A DNA stretch of 26,121 nt from an uncultured Oscillospiraceae bacterium (GTDB lineage: Bacteria > Bacillota > Clostridia > Oscillospirales > Ruminococcaceae). A program made the position numbers and the translations under genes. Positions 20,875-26,121 of this stretch are shown here, piece by piece. Each line of letters opens with the position of its first letter. The first letter of the stretch is position 1. The notes beneath the pieces were generated by a model. That model did no database searches, had not been told where the DNA came from, and saw only the letters and a list, made by a program, of their open reading frames with translations. The stretch lies in assembly GCA_910583935.1 (NCBI GenBank), contig CAJTZM010000022.1, positions 1 through 26,121 of the forward strand, read 5' to 3'.

Positions 20875-20977
20875 GGTATAATAGCGACAGCGCCGCTATT
20901 ATACTTCATTTTTTATGGCCGTCCTACGGGCATGGCCTATTATACCATGTACGGCTCTCGCCTTCATGGTATAATAC
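20875..20977. repeat. Four GGTATAATA-type motifs in alternating orientation (overlapping inverted repeats)
   Basis: Copies: GGTATAATAG (20875-20884, plus), GCTATTATAC (20895-20904, minus), CTATTATACC (20937-20946, minus), GGTATAATAC (20968-20977, plus). They make two perfect hairpins, GTATAATAGCG/CGCTATTATAC (20876-20904, 7-base loop) and TATTATACCATG/CATGGTATAATA (20938-20976, 15-base loop), and a third alternative pairing of copies 1 and 3. Each copy holds a perfect TATAAT -10 box, two on each strand. The last plus copy is 45 bases before the metallo-beta-lactamase-fold gene and is its likely -10. A second small stem CCGT-CCT-ACGG lies between. Confidence 0.75.
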
Positions 20978-21022
20978 TGTATATATCGTTCTTGTAGATT
21001 TTTGGTTCAAGGAGGTTTTTCT

Positions 21023-21679
21023 ATGGATTCCAAAATCACCATCACCTGGCATGGGCATTCCTGTTTTTCCCTGTCTGCTGATGGCTATACGCTGGTGCTG
21101 GACCCGTATGACGACAGCCTGGAGGGATACGCGCCGCTGTGTCTTTTTGCCAACGAGGTTTTGTGCAGCCACGGCCACCACGATCACGCATGGCTTCCCG
21201 CGGTGTCTTTGGAAAAGGCCGACGCTTCTCCGTTTGCTCTTCGCGCGGTAAAGACCTGGCACGACGACTGCCAGGGAAAAAAGCGTGGGGAAAACCTGGT
21301 CCACGTCGTGAATTTCTCCGGCAAAAAGCTGGTCCACTGCGGGGATTTGGGACACCTGCTCACCCCTGAGCAGATCGCGCAGATCGGCCCCTGCGACGTT
21401 TTAATGGTGCCGGTGGGCGGGTTTTATACCATCGACGCGGTCCAGGCCCGGCAGGTGGCCGATCAGCTTCGCGCTTCTGTCGTCATCCCCATGCATTACC
21501 GGTTCGGCCAATACGGCATACCGGTTATCGGCGAGGTAGAGGATTTTCTTGCGCTGGCCGGCGATCTGCCGGTGCGCCGCTATCCGGGCAGCCAGCTGAT
21601 TTTAGAGGAGGATACCCCCCGGCAGATCGCCGTGCTGCGCTATCAGGAAGATAAAATAGAAGGGACGGTTAAAAAATGA
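21023..21679 (+). CDS. Metallo-beta-lactamase-fold hydrolase (UlaG/UPF0173-like)
   Basis: The 218-residue product is a compact MBL-fold protein. The zinc motif is SHGHHDH (His50-x-His52-x-Asp54-His55), with further ligand candidates in VHCGDLGH and VIPMHYRFGQ. TWHGHSCFSLSADGYTLVLD at the start is typical of the UlaG/UPF0173 group, which acts as phosphodiesterase, lactonase or hydrolase on varied substrates; it is not a beta-lactamase. ATG 21023 is chosen from AAGGAGG seven bases upstream; the frame from 21002 starts before that site. Its last bases overlap the methyltransferase start (ATGA, 21676-21679), so the two are translationally coupled. A hydrolytic link to methionine or one-carbon metabolism is only a guess. 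Confidence 0.87.
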   Translation: MDSKITITWHGHSCFSLSADGYTLVLDPYDDSLEGYAPLCLFANEVLCSHGHHDHAWLPAVSLEKADASPFALRAVKTWHDDCQGKKRGENLVHVVNFSGKKLVHCGDLGHLLTPEQIAQIGPCDVLMVPVGGFYTIDAVQARQVADQLRASVVIPMHYRFGQYGIPVIGEVEDFLALAGDLPVRRYPGSQLILEEDTPRQIAVLRYQEDKIEGTVKK

Positions 21680-22617
21680 ATCGAATCGAACAGTTTATCA
21701 AAGAGCACCAGGTCATGATCCTCGACGGGGCCATGGCCACCGAATTGGAGGGCAAGGGCCTGGACCTAAACGATGCGCTGTGGTCCGCCAAGGTTTTGGC
21801 CCAGCGCCCGGAGGTAATCGAGCAGGTCCACTACGAGTACTTTCTTGCCGGGGCGGACTGCGCCATGACCGCCAGCTATCAGGCCACTATCGACGGCTTT
21901 TTGAAAAAAGGCTACACCCTTTCCCAGGCGGAGAGCTTTATCATCGATTCGGTGAAGATCGCCGCCAAGGCCCGGGACCGGTTCTGGCAGGATCCCAAGA
22001 ATCGGGAGGGGCGGCCTTATCCGCTGATTGTGGCGGCGGTGGGTCCCTATGGCGCCTATCTGGCCGACGGCAGCGAATACCGGGGGGATTACCAAATCTC
22101 CGAGCCGGCGCTGATGGATTTTCATCGCCGCCGGATGCAGCTTTTGCTGGAGGCGGGAGCGGATATCCTGGCCTGCGAAACGGTTCCCTGCCTGTTTGAG
22201 GCCCAGGCCATGGCCAAAACCGTCGGGGAATTTCCGGGAGCCTTGTGCTGGATCAGCTTCAGCTGCAACAGTGAGGATACCATCTGCGACGGCACCTCCA
22301 TCGCCGTTTGCGCCGCCGCTATGGACGTGTTTGACCAGGTGGCGGCGGTTGGGATCAACTGCACGCCGCCGCAGCTGCTGCCCTCCTTGATCCGGAATAT
22401 CCGCACCGCCACCCAAAAGCCCATCGCCGTTTACCCCAATTCGGGAGAGGTGTACGATCCTTCTATCAAAACCTGGCGGGGCACCTCGGAGGAGGGGGGC
22501 TTCGCCCTTGCATCCCAAAGCTGGTACGAAGCGGGCGCCCGCTTAATCGGCGGCTGCTGCCGGACCACGCCGGCGGACATCGCCCAGGTTTTCGACTGGG
22601 TGAAGCGGCTGCGGTAG
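21676..22617 (+). CDS. mmuM: Homocysteine S-methyltransferase (MmuM-like)
   Basis: The enzyme moves a methyl group from S-methylmethionine or S-adenosylmethionine to homocysteine, giving methionine. The 313-residue product has the family motifs: MILDGAMATELEGKGLDLND, LAGADCAMTASYQAT, ILACETVPCLFEA and the zinc cysteines in AVGINCTPP and LIGGCCRTTP. Length matches free MmuM proteins (about 310). Its ATG overlaps the MBL-fold stop by ATGA. No methionine riboswitch or S-methylmethionine permease is near, so the methyl donor is not decided by context. After the TAG at 22615-22617 no clear terminator is seen. Confidence 0.93.
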   Translation: MNRIEQFIKEHQVMILDGAMATELEGKGLDLNDALWSAKVLAQRPEVIEQVHYEYFLAGADCAMTASYQATIDGFLKKGYTLSQAESFIIDSVKIAAKARDRFWQDPKNREGRPYPLIVAAVGPYGAYLADGSEYRGDYQISEPALMDFHRRRMQLLLEAGADILACETVPCLFEAQAMAKTVGEFPGALCWISFSCNSEDTICDGTSIAVCAAAMDVFDQVAAVGINCTPPQLLPSLIRNIRTATQKPIAVYPNSGEVYDPSIKTWRGTSEEGGFALASQSWYEAGARLIGGCCRTTPADIAQVFDWVKRLR

Positions 22618-22665
22618 TGTCAACCAATCCCGGCGGAAAATTTACTGATCATTCATTTTTTCCGG

Positions 22666-22694
22666 TTGTTCCGCCGCTTGCTTTGTGGTAAAGT
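22666..22694 (+). promoter_or_regulatory. Promoter of the foldase gene
   Basis: TTGTTC (22666-22671), 17-base spacer, TAAAGT (22689-22694). Confidence 0.45.
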
Positions 22695-22715
22695 GGAGAT
22701 ACATGATTTCGGCTC

Positions 22716-22737
22716 GCTGTCCGCCGGAAAGGACAGC
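22716..22737 (+). promoter_or_regulatory. Hairpin in the foldase leader
   Basis: GCTGTCC (22716-22722) and GGACAGC (22731-22737) form a 7-bp stem with loop GCCGGAAA, between promoter and start codon. It may stabilise the mRNA 5' end. A small second stem TTGGC/GCCAA followed by TTTTT comes next, so weak attenuation is conceivable. Confidence 0.4.
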
Positions 22738-22781
22738 CATCGCTTTGGCCTTTCGCCAACGCTGTTTTTAGGAGTTTGCCC

Positions 22782-23864
22782 ATGGAAAAACGCAAATCTG
22801 TTTTCGCCCTGTTGCTTGTTTTTGTCCTGACCGCCGCTTTTCTCACCGGCTGCGGCAATAAAAAGGAGGATTCTCTGGTGAAAAGGATCACCGGCCTGGA
22901 TCCCAAGACTACCGTGATGACCATCAACGGCTCCGAGATTTCTGCCGAGCTGTATTACTATTGGCTGTCCATCGTCTGCGAGGACACCGCCGCCTACTAT
23001 ACCAACGGGGTCGCGTGGGACGAGGTCCTCTACGAAGGCGTAACCGTTTCGGATTATGTGAAGAACACAACCCTCGACACGCTGATTCAATACCAGATTG
23101 TCACCGATCTGGACCGGGAATACAGCCTGCAGGACCAGAAGGAGGTGCAGTCCTATTTGGATCAGATGATTGCCAACAACGTAGAAAATTTCGGAAGCGA
23201 AGAGGAATTTGAAAAAAGCCTGGCCAATGCCGGCGTCACCCGGGAAACGATCCTTTACCTGTACAAAACCCAATACCTTTACAGCGACTTGCAAAATAAG
23301 CTTTATGCGGCAGGCGGGCCCTTAGAGGTAAGCGACGCGGAAATTCAGCAATATATCGACCAGCATTACGGCGCAGAAAACGGCGTCTACTCGGCAAAGC
23401 ATATCCTGTTTAAGACGGTTGACGATGCGGGAGCCGCGCTGTCCGATGAAGAAATCGCCAGCCAAAAGCAGAAGGCCCAAGAGGTTTTGGCCCAGCTGCG
23501 CGCCAGCGAAAATCCGCAGGAGCTGTTCGACCAGCTGATGGCGGAGTACAACGAGGACACCGGCGAGCCTGCCGGGGGCTACAGCTTTGGCCCTGGGGAA
23601 ATGGTGGACGAGTTTTATGACGGAACCGCAGCGCTGGAGGAGTATGAGATCAGCGACCTGGTACAAAGCCAGTTCGGCTATCACATTATCCTGCGGCTTC
23701 CCAGTGAAATTCCCTCTGTCGACGAAACCCGGGAGGGCTATATGCTGGATCAGTTCAGCACCATGTTCCAAGAGCGGGTAACCAGTGCAAAGGTGGAATA
23801 CGCCGGCAATGTCACGCTGATGGAGCCCAAGGACTACTACGCCCAATACAGTAAAGGCGCGTAA
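22782..23864 (+). CDS. PrsA-like peptidyl-prolyl isomerase lipoprotein
   Basis: This extracytoplasmic foldase helps secreted proteins fold at the membrane surface. The 360-residue product has lipobox FLTGC (Cys24), an N-terminal SurA-like helical chaperone region (about 40-200: TVMTINGSEISAELYYYWLS, then long acidic helices) and a PPIC parvulin domain (about 201-305: YSAKHILFKTVDDAG, AGGYSFGPGEMVDEFYDGTA, QSQFGYHIILRL). The parvulin core residues (KHILF, GYHII) are kept. ATG 22782 is chosen because AGGAG lies seven bases upstream; TTG 22776 is rejected. It is a single-gene unit with its own promoter and terminator. The gene is not close enough to a known prsA to give it that symbol. Confidence 0.88.
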   Translation: MEKRKSVFALLLVFVLTAAFLTGCGNKKEDSLVKRITGLDPKTTVMTINGSEISAELYYYWLSIVCEDTAAYYTNGVAWDEVLYEGVTVSDYVKNTTLDTLIQYQIVTDLDREYSLQDQKEVQSYLDQMIANNVENFGSEEEFEKSLANAGVTRETILYLYKTQYLYSDLQNKLYAAGGPLEVSDAEIQQYIDQHYGAENGVYSAKHILFKTVDDAGAALSDEEIASQKQKAQEVLAQLRASENPQELFDQLMAEYNEDTGEPAGGYSFGPGEMVDEFYDGTAALEEYEISDLVQSQFGYHIILRLPSEIPSVDETREGYMLDQFSTMFQERVTSAKVEYAGNVTLMEPKDYYAQYSKGA

Positions 23865-23879
23865 GCCTTTCAAGCGCAT

Positions 23880-23909
23880 AAAAAAGGAGCGTTTTTACGC
23901 TCCTTTTTT
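23880..23909 (+). terminator. Bidirectional terminator between the foldase and MATE genes
   Basis: AAAAAAGGAGCG (23880-23891), loop TTTTTA, CGCTCCTTTTTT (23898-23909): perfect stem with A and T tails. Confidence 0.92.
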
Positions 23910-23929
23910 ATTGCTTTTTCCATCGATAA

Positions 23930-25318
23930 TTAAGCTGTTTCTTCCGTTTTCTGCATCTCTTTTGCCTCCACCTTTAGGCGGCGCATAAACCGCGCCAGGA
24001 AGATCGCGCTGACCACAACGGTCAAGGCATCGGACAGGGGTTGGGCCAGCTGAATGCCCAAAAGGCCCACCGCCTGGGGCAGAATCAGAATGATCGGCAG
24101 GTAAAAAATCCCCTGGCGGGCGCAGGACAAAATCGTCGCTTCCAGGGACTTTCCGGTAGACTGCATCAGCATATTGGTGGGGATAGACAAGGACATCAAG
24201 GGAAGCGCCGCACATTGGGCCCGAAACGCCAAAGCGCCGATGGCGATTACGTCCAGATCGTCTTTGCGGAACAGAGCGATGATTTGCGGCGCGAACAGAA
24301 AGCCGATAACGCACAGTGAGGTCATAAGCGTAAAGCCTGCCTTAACGGTGAACCAATAGGATTTTCGCACCCGGTCGTACTTGGCCGCGCCGTAATTGTA
24401 TCCGGCCACCGGCTGAAAGCCCTGGCCTATTCCCAGCATCACCGATTGGATGAACATAAAAACCCGCCCCACAATGGACATGGCCGCCACCGCCGCGTCA
24501 CCATAAACCGCCGCATTGACGTTTAGGGCCACGTTGGCGATGCTGGCCAATCCCTGTCGGCACAAAGAGGGAAAACCAATTTTAATGATCTGCACATAGG
24601 GTCCGATTTGCCGGGATACGCTTCGGACCGAAAGCTTGGTGATGCTTTTTCCGCTTAAAAAGCAGAACAGCAAAATAGAAAAGCTGACGCACTGGCTGAT
24701 CAAAGTGGCAATAGCTGCGCCGGAAATCCCTAAGTCCAGCACGAAAATAAAAACTGGGTCCAGGGCCATATTCAGCACACCGCCCAAGGTTAGACCGATC
24801 ATGGATAGGGCCGCTTTTCCCTCGGCGCGCAGCAGGTTATTAAGCACAAAGGACGCGCACATTACCGGCGCGCCGAACAAAATATACTGGGCGTAGCCCC
24901 GGGCATAAGGCAGGATGGTCGCGGTCGCGCCCAAAAGATCCATCAGCCCGTCCACAAAGAAAAGACCGAATACTGTAAGCAGCAGCCCAAACGCCAGGGC
25001 GCTAAAAAAAGCGGTGGAGCCGATGACATTGGCCTCCTTCTGCTTTTGCTGGCCCAATAAGCGGGAAATCGTGCTGCCGGCGCCCATTCCCAGAGTGAAG
25101 CCTACCGCCTGAATAATGGCCATCAGCGAAAAAACAATTCCCACGGCGCCGGTGGCGCTGGTCCCCAGCTTGGATACGAAAAAGGTATCCGCCATGTTGT
25201 AAATCGACGTGACCAGCATGCTGATGGTCGTGGGGATTGCCAGTGAAATAATCAGCTTGGACACCGGCGTCTGGGTCATTTTTTCATACTGCGCCTGGTC
25301 CCTTGTTTTTTGTTCCAT
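23930..25318 (-). CDS. MATE family multidrug/toxin exporter
   Basis: The 462-residue product has twelve hydrophobic segments in two similar halves, each starting with a MATE repeat: PTTISMLVTSIYNMADTFFV and PSLCRQGLASIANVALNVNA. GMGAGSTISRLLGQQKQKEA and GIGQGFQPVAGYNYGAAKYD are the conserved post-helix loops. MATE proteins exchange Na+ or H+ for cationic drugs and other organic compounds. The second-half layout (NYGAAKYDRV) places it near the MepA/DinF-type bacterial group. AAGGAG lies seven bases before ATG 25318. The MarR gene ends 20 bases upstream, so the exporter is almost certainly under that regulator. Drug spectrum unknown. Confidence 0.94.
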   Translation of the reverse strand: MEQKTRDQAQYEKMTQTPVSKLIISLAIPTTISMLVTSIYNMADTFFVSKLGTSATGAVGIVFSLMAIIQAVGFTLGMGAGSTISRLLGQQKQKEANVIGSTAFFSALAFGLLLTVFGLFFVDGLMDLLGATATILPYARGYAQYILFGAPVMCASFVLNNLLRAEGKAALSMIGLTLGGVLNMALDPVFIFVLDLGISGAAIATLISQCVSFSILLFCFLSGKSITKLSVRSVSRQIGPYVQIIKIGFPSLCRQGLASIANVALNVNAAVYGDAAVAAMSIVGRVFMFIQSVMLGIGQGFQPVAGYNYGAAKYDRVRKSYWFTVKAGFTLMTSLCVIGFLFAPQIIALFRKDDLDVIAIGALAFRAQCAALPLMSLSIPTNMLMQSTGKSLEATILSCARQGIFYLPIILILPQAVGLLGIQLAQPLSDALTVVVSAIFLARFMRRLKVEAKEMQKTEETA

Positions 25319-25338
25319 CCTTTTGCTCCTTTTCTTTT

Positions 25339-25767
25339 TTATTCCAGTTCTTTTCCAGTGAGATTTTGATAAAGCCGCTGCAAAAACGCCCGCAGCAGCG
25401 CTTGCTCTTCCTCAGAAAAGCCCTCCAGCTCCCGGCGCTCCACCTCTTTGAAATGGACCTGCATCCGAGCAAAAATCCGCTTTCCCTCATCGGTGATCGC
25501 CACCGTAGCGGCCCGTTTTTCCCCCGGCCGGCTCTCCCGGCGGATCAGGCCCTTTTCCTCCATATTAGACAAAATCCGGGAAACGGTGGCCGCCTCAATA
25601 TTATAATAATCGGCTAAATCCCGCTGCTTACACTGGTCGTGCTGGATTAAATAGGCTAGAATTTTCGGCTGCCCTGGGGAAAGCCCCTCTTTGGCAAGAT
25701 AGGGCGAAACGGCGTTTCGCTGCGCCAAAAGCGCTTTGGTAACCATCACATGAAACGGGATCTGCAC
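25339..25767 (-). CDS. MarR family transcription regulator
   Basis: A 142-residue winged-helix repressor of the MarR type, expected to bind DNA as a dimer and release it on binding a phenolic or drug ligand. Visible: LSPGQPKILAYLIQHDQCKQ then RDLADYYNIEAATVSRILSN (recognition helix), the wing LIRRESRPGEKRAATVAIT and a C-terminal dimer helix. The GTG at 25767 is preferred, because GGGAGGG lies six bases upstream; an ATG at 25782 is in frame but without a ribosome site. A perfect promoter and palindromes lie just upstream, and the MATE gene is next in the operon, the classic autoregulated marR-exporter layout. Confidence 0.92.
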   Translation of the reverse strand: MQIPFHVMVTKALLAQRNAVSPYLAKEGLSPGQPKILAYLIQHDQCKQRDLADYYNIEAATVSRILSNMEEKGLIRRESRPGEKRAATVAITDEGKRIFARMQVHFKEVERRELEGFSEEEQALLRAFLQRLYQNLTGKELE

Positions 25768-25783
25768 ACTGCTCCCTCCCATC

Positions 25784-25820
25784 TGCTAACCGTTAGCTTT
25801 ACAACTATTAGCATTGCAAC
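25784..25820 (-). promoter_or_regulatory. Likely MarR operator (palindromic TTAGC/GCTAA sites)
   Basis: GCTAACCGTTAGC (25784-25796) is a perfect palindrome. Next to it, ATTAGC (25807-25812) and the imperfect pair TTACAAC/GTTGCAA-type arms (25799-25820) form a second site. SlyA/MarR proteins are known to bind TTAGC-AAGCTAA-like sequences. The sites sit just downstream of the transcript start, where a bound repressor would block elongation. Confidence 0.6.
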
Positions 25821-25827
25821 GATATAA

Positions 25828-25856
25828 ATTATAACGCGGCAAAAACTTTTTGTCAA
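25828..25856 (-). promoter_or_regulatory. Perfect sigma-A promoter of the marR-MATE operon
   Basis: Minus strand: TTGACA (25856-25851), 17-base spacer, TATAAT (25833-25828). Such a strong promoter suits a tightly repressed operon. Confidence 0.88.
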
Positions 25857-25896
25857 TCGCAGTAAGGCAGTTGGTCTTCATTCGATTTTAGGCGAG

Positions 25897-25923
25897 AAAA
25901 AAGCGGGAAATCCCCGCTTTTTT
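25897..25923 (-). terminator. Terminator of the GNAT gene at the right edge
   Basis: AAAAAAGCGGG (25897-25907), loop, CCCGCTTTTTT (25913-25923), 30 bases past the stop of the gene at 25954. It also insulates the marR promoter. Confidence 0.88.
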
Positions 25924-25953
25924 CTTCTATATTTTGGGAATCATCCCATTTTT

Positions 25954-26121
25954 TCAGTCAAAATTCACGTCATAGCTGCACACCCAGGCAGGACAGTACC
26001 CGGCCCGCCACGCCGTCCGCTGGGAGGCAAGATTGCTGCTGGAGGTTCCGTAATAGGGGATTTTTCCTCGCTCCAGCACCGCCTGCGACAGTTCGCCGAC
26101 CAGCGCCGCCGCCAAGCCGCG
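25954..26121 (-). CDS. GNAT acetyltransferase, C-terminal fragment (runs off the window)
   Basis: The last 55 codons are visible: RGLAAALVGELSQAVLERGK, IPYYGTSSSNLASQRTAWRA, GYCPAWVCSYDVNFD, then TGA. The start is the acetyl-CoA-binding helix (RGLAxAL) and GTSSSNLASQRTAWRAGYCP is the following strand-helix that carries the N-A-S pattern of GNAT proteins (FR47-like). The acceptor and the N-terminal domain are outside the window. A terminator follows the stop. Confidence 0.75.
   Translation of the reverse strand, partial: RGLAAALVGELSQAVLERGKIPYYGTSSSNLASQRTAWRAGYCPAWVCSYDVNFD

Noticed and set aside
20876..20976. Invertible promoter (phase-variable switch)
   Set aside because: The repeat arms are 10-12 bp with loops of 7-52 bases, too close for site-specific inversion, and no invertase gene is near. 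The hairpin-type reading is kept.
21023..21679. Beta-lactam resistance gene
   Set aside because: The MBL-fold protein belongs to the UlaG/UPF0173-like group by its start and motif spacing, has no signal peptide and is coupled to a methyltransferase.
1..26121. tRNA, rRNA, CRISPR array, intact insertion sequence or replication origin
   Set aside because: I looked for T-loop sequences, regularly spaced repeats, transposase motifs and DnaA-box clusters and saw none that could be supported.

Overview
The window looks like chromosome of a spore-forming, anaerobic Gram-positive bacterium, probably Clostridia and within it an Oscillospiraceae-like lineage. This rests on an alpha/beta-type small acid-soluble spore protein, candidate forespore (sigma-G/F-type) promoters, strong AGGAGG ribosome binding sites, sigma-A promoters close to TTGACA-N17-TATAAT, a DUF1836 regulator, a DivIVA-like protein with the GGFQKAAVLSYIDQLN start, a short 4Fe-4S ferredoxin and moderately GC-rich genes. 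The lineage is an inference.

Layout. 1-1580 is the edge of a decaying integrative element: the N-terminus of a ParA ATPase behind a terminator-like leader, then a large serine recombinase that has lost its catalytic domain and carries frameshifts and an in-frame TGA. 1675-3030 holds a 60-residue two-segment membrane protein with a perfect promoter and a foldable leader, a divergent conserved protein of unknown function, and the spore protein gene. 3065-5241 (minus strand) holds a lone fumarase-type beta subunit, a DivIVA-like coiled-coil protein and a DUF1836 regulator. 5455-6351 holds a hemolysin III/PAQR membrane protein and an unlisted 46-residue gene behind a forespore-like promoter. 6415-9756 holds type I asparaginase (minus), then ferredoxin, a P-loop kinase fusion and a secreted DUF1287 protein (plus). 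9761-12934 (minus) holds a lipoprotein translationally coupled to an AT-rich secreted Cys/His protein, then an MFS transporter.

13208-16055 (minus) is a pyroglutamate (5-oxoproline) operon: DUF969 and DUF979 membrane subunits, pyroglutamyl peptidase and a gamma-glutamylcyclotransferase-like protein. 16306-16941 is a Qnr-like pentapeptide repeat protein. 17215-19575 is a polar amino acid ABC importer (binding lipoprotein, permease, ATPase). 19694-20747 (minus) holds a GNAT acetyltransferase and a Nudix hydrolase. 20875-20977 is an unusual cluster of four TATAAT-containing inverted motifs. 21023-22617 holds a metallo-beta-lactamase-fold protein overlapping a homocysteine S-methyltransferase. 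22782-23864 is a PrsA-like foldase lipoprotein. 23930-25767 (minus) is a MATE exporter with its MarR regulator, behind a perfect promoter and a palindromic operator. 25954-26121 is the C-terminus of another GNAT protein.

Most of the window is ordinary metabolic and transport chromosome. The stronger leads are the pyroglutamate operon, the small gene with the forespore-like promoter, the minimal membrane protein with a folded leader, the TATAAT motif quartet, the Qnr-like protein, and the AT-rich secreted protein. I saw no tRNA, rRNA, CRISPR array or intact mobile element.
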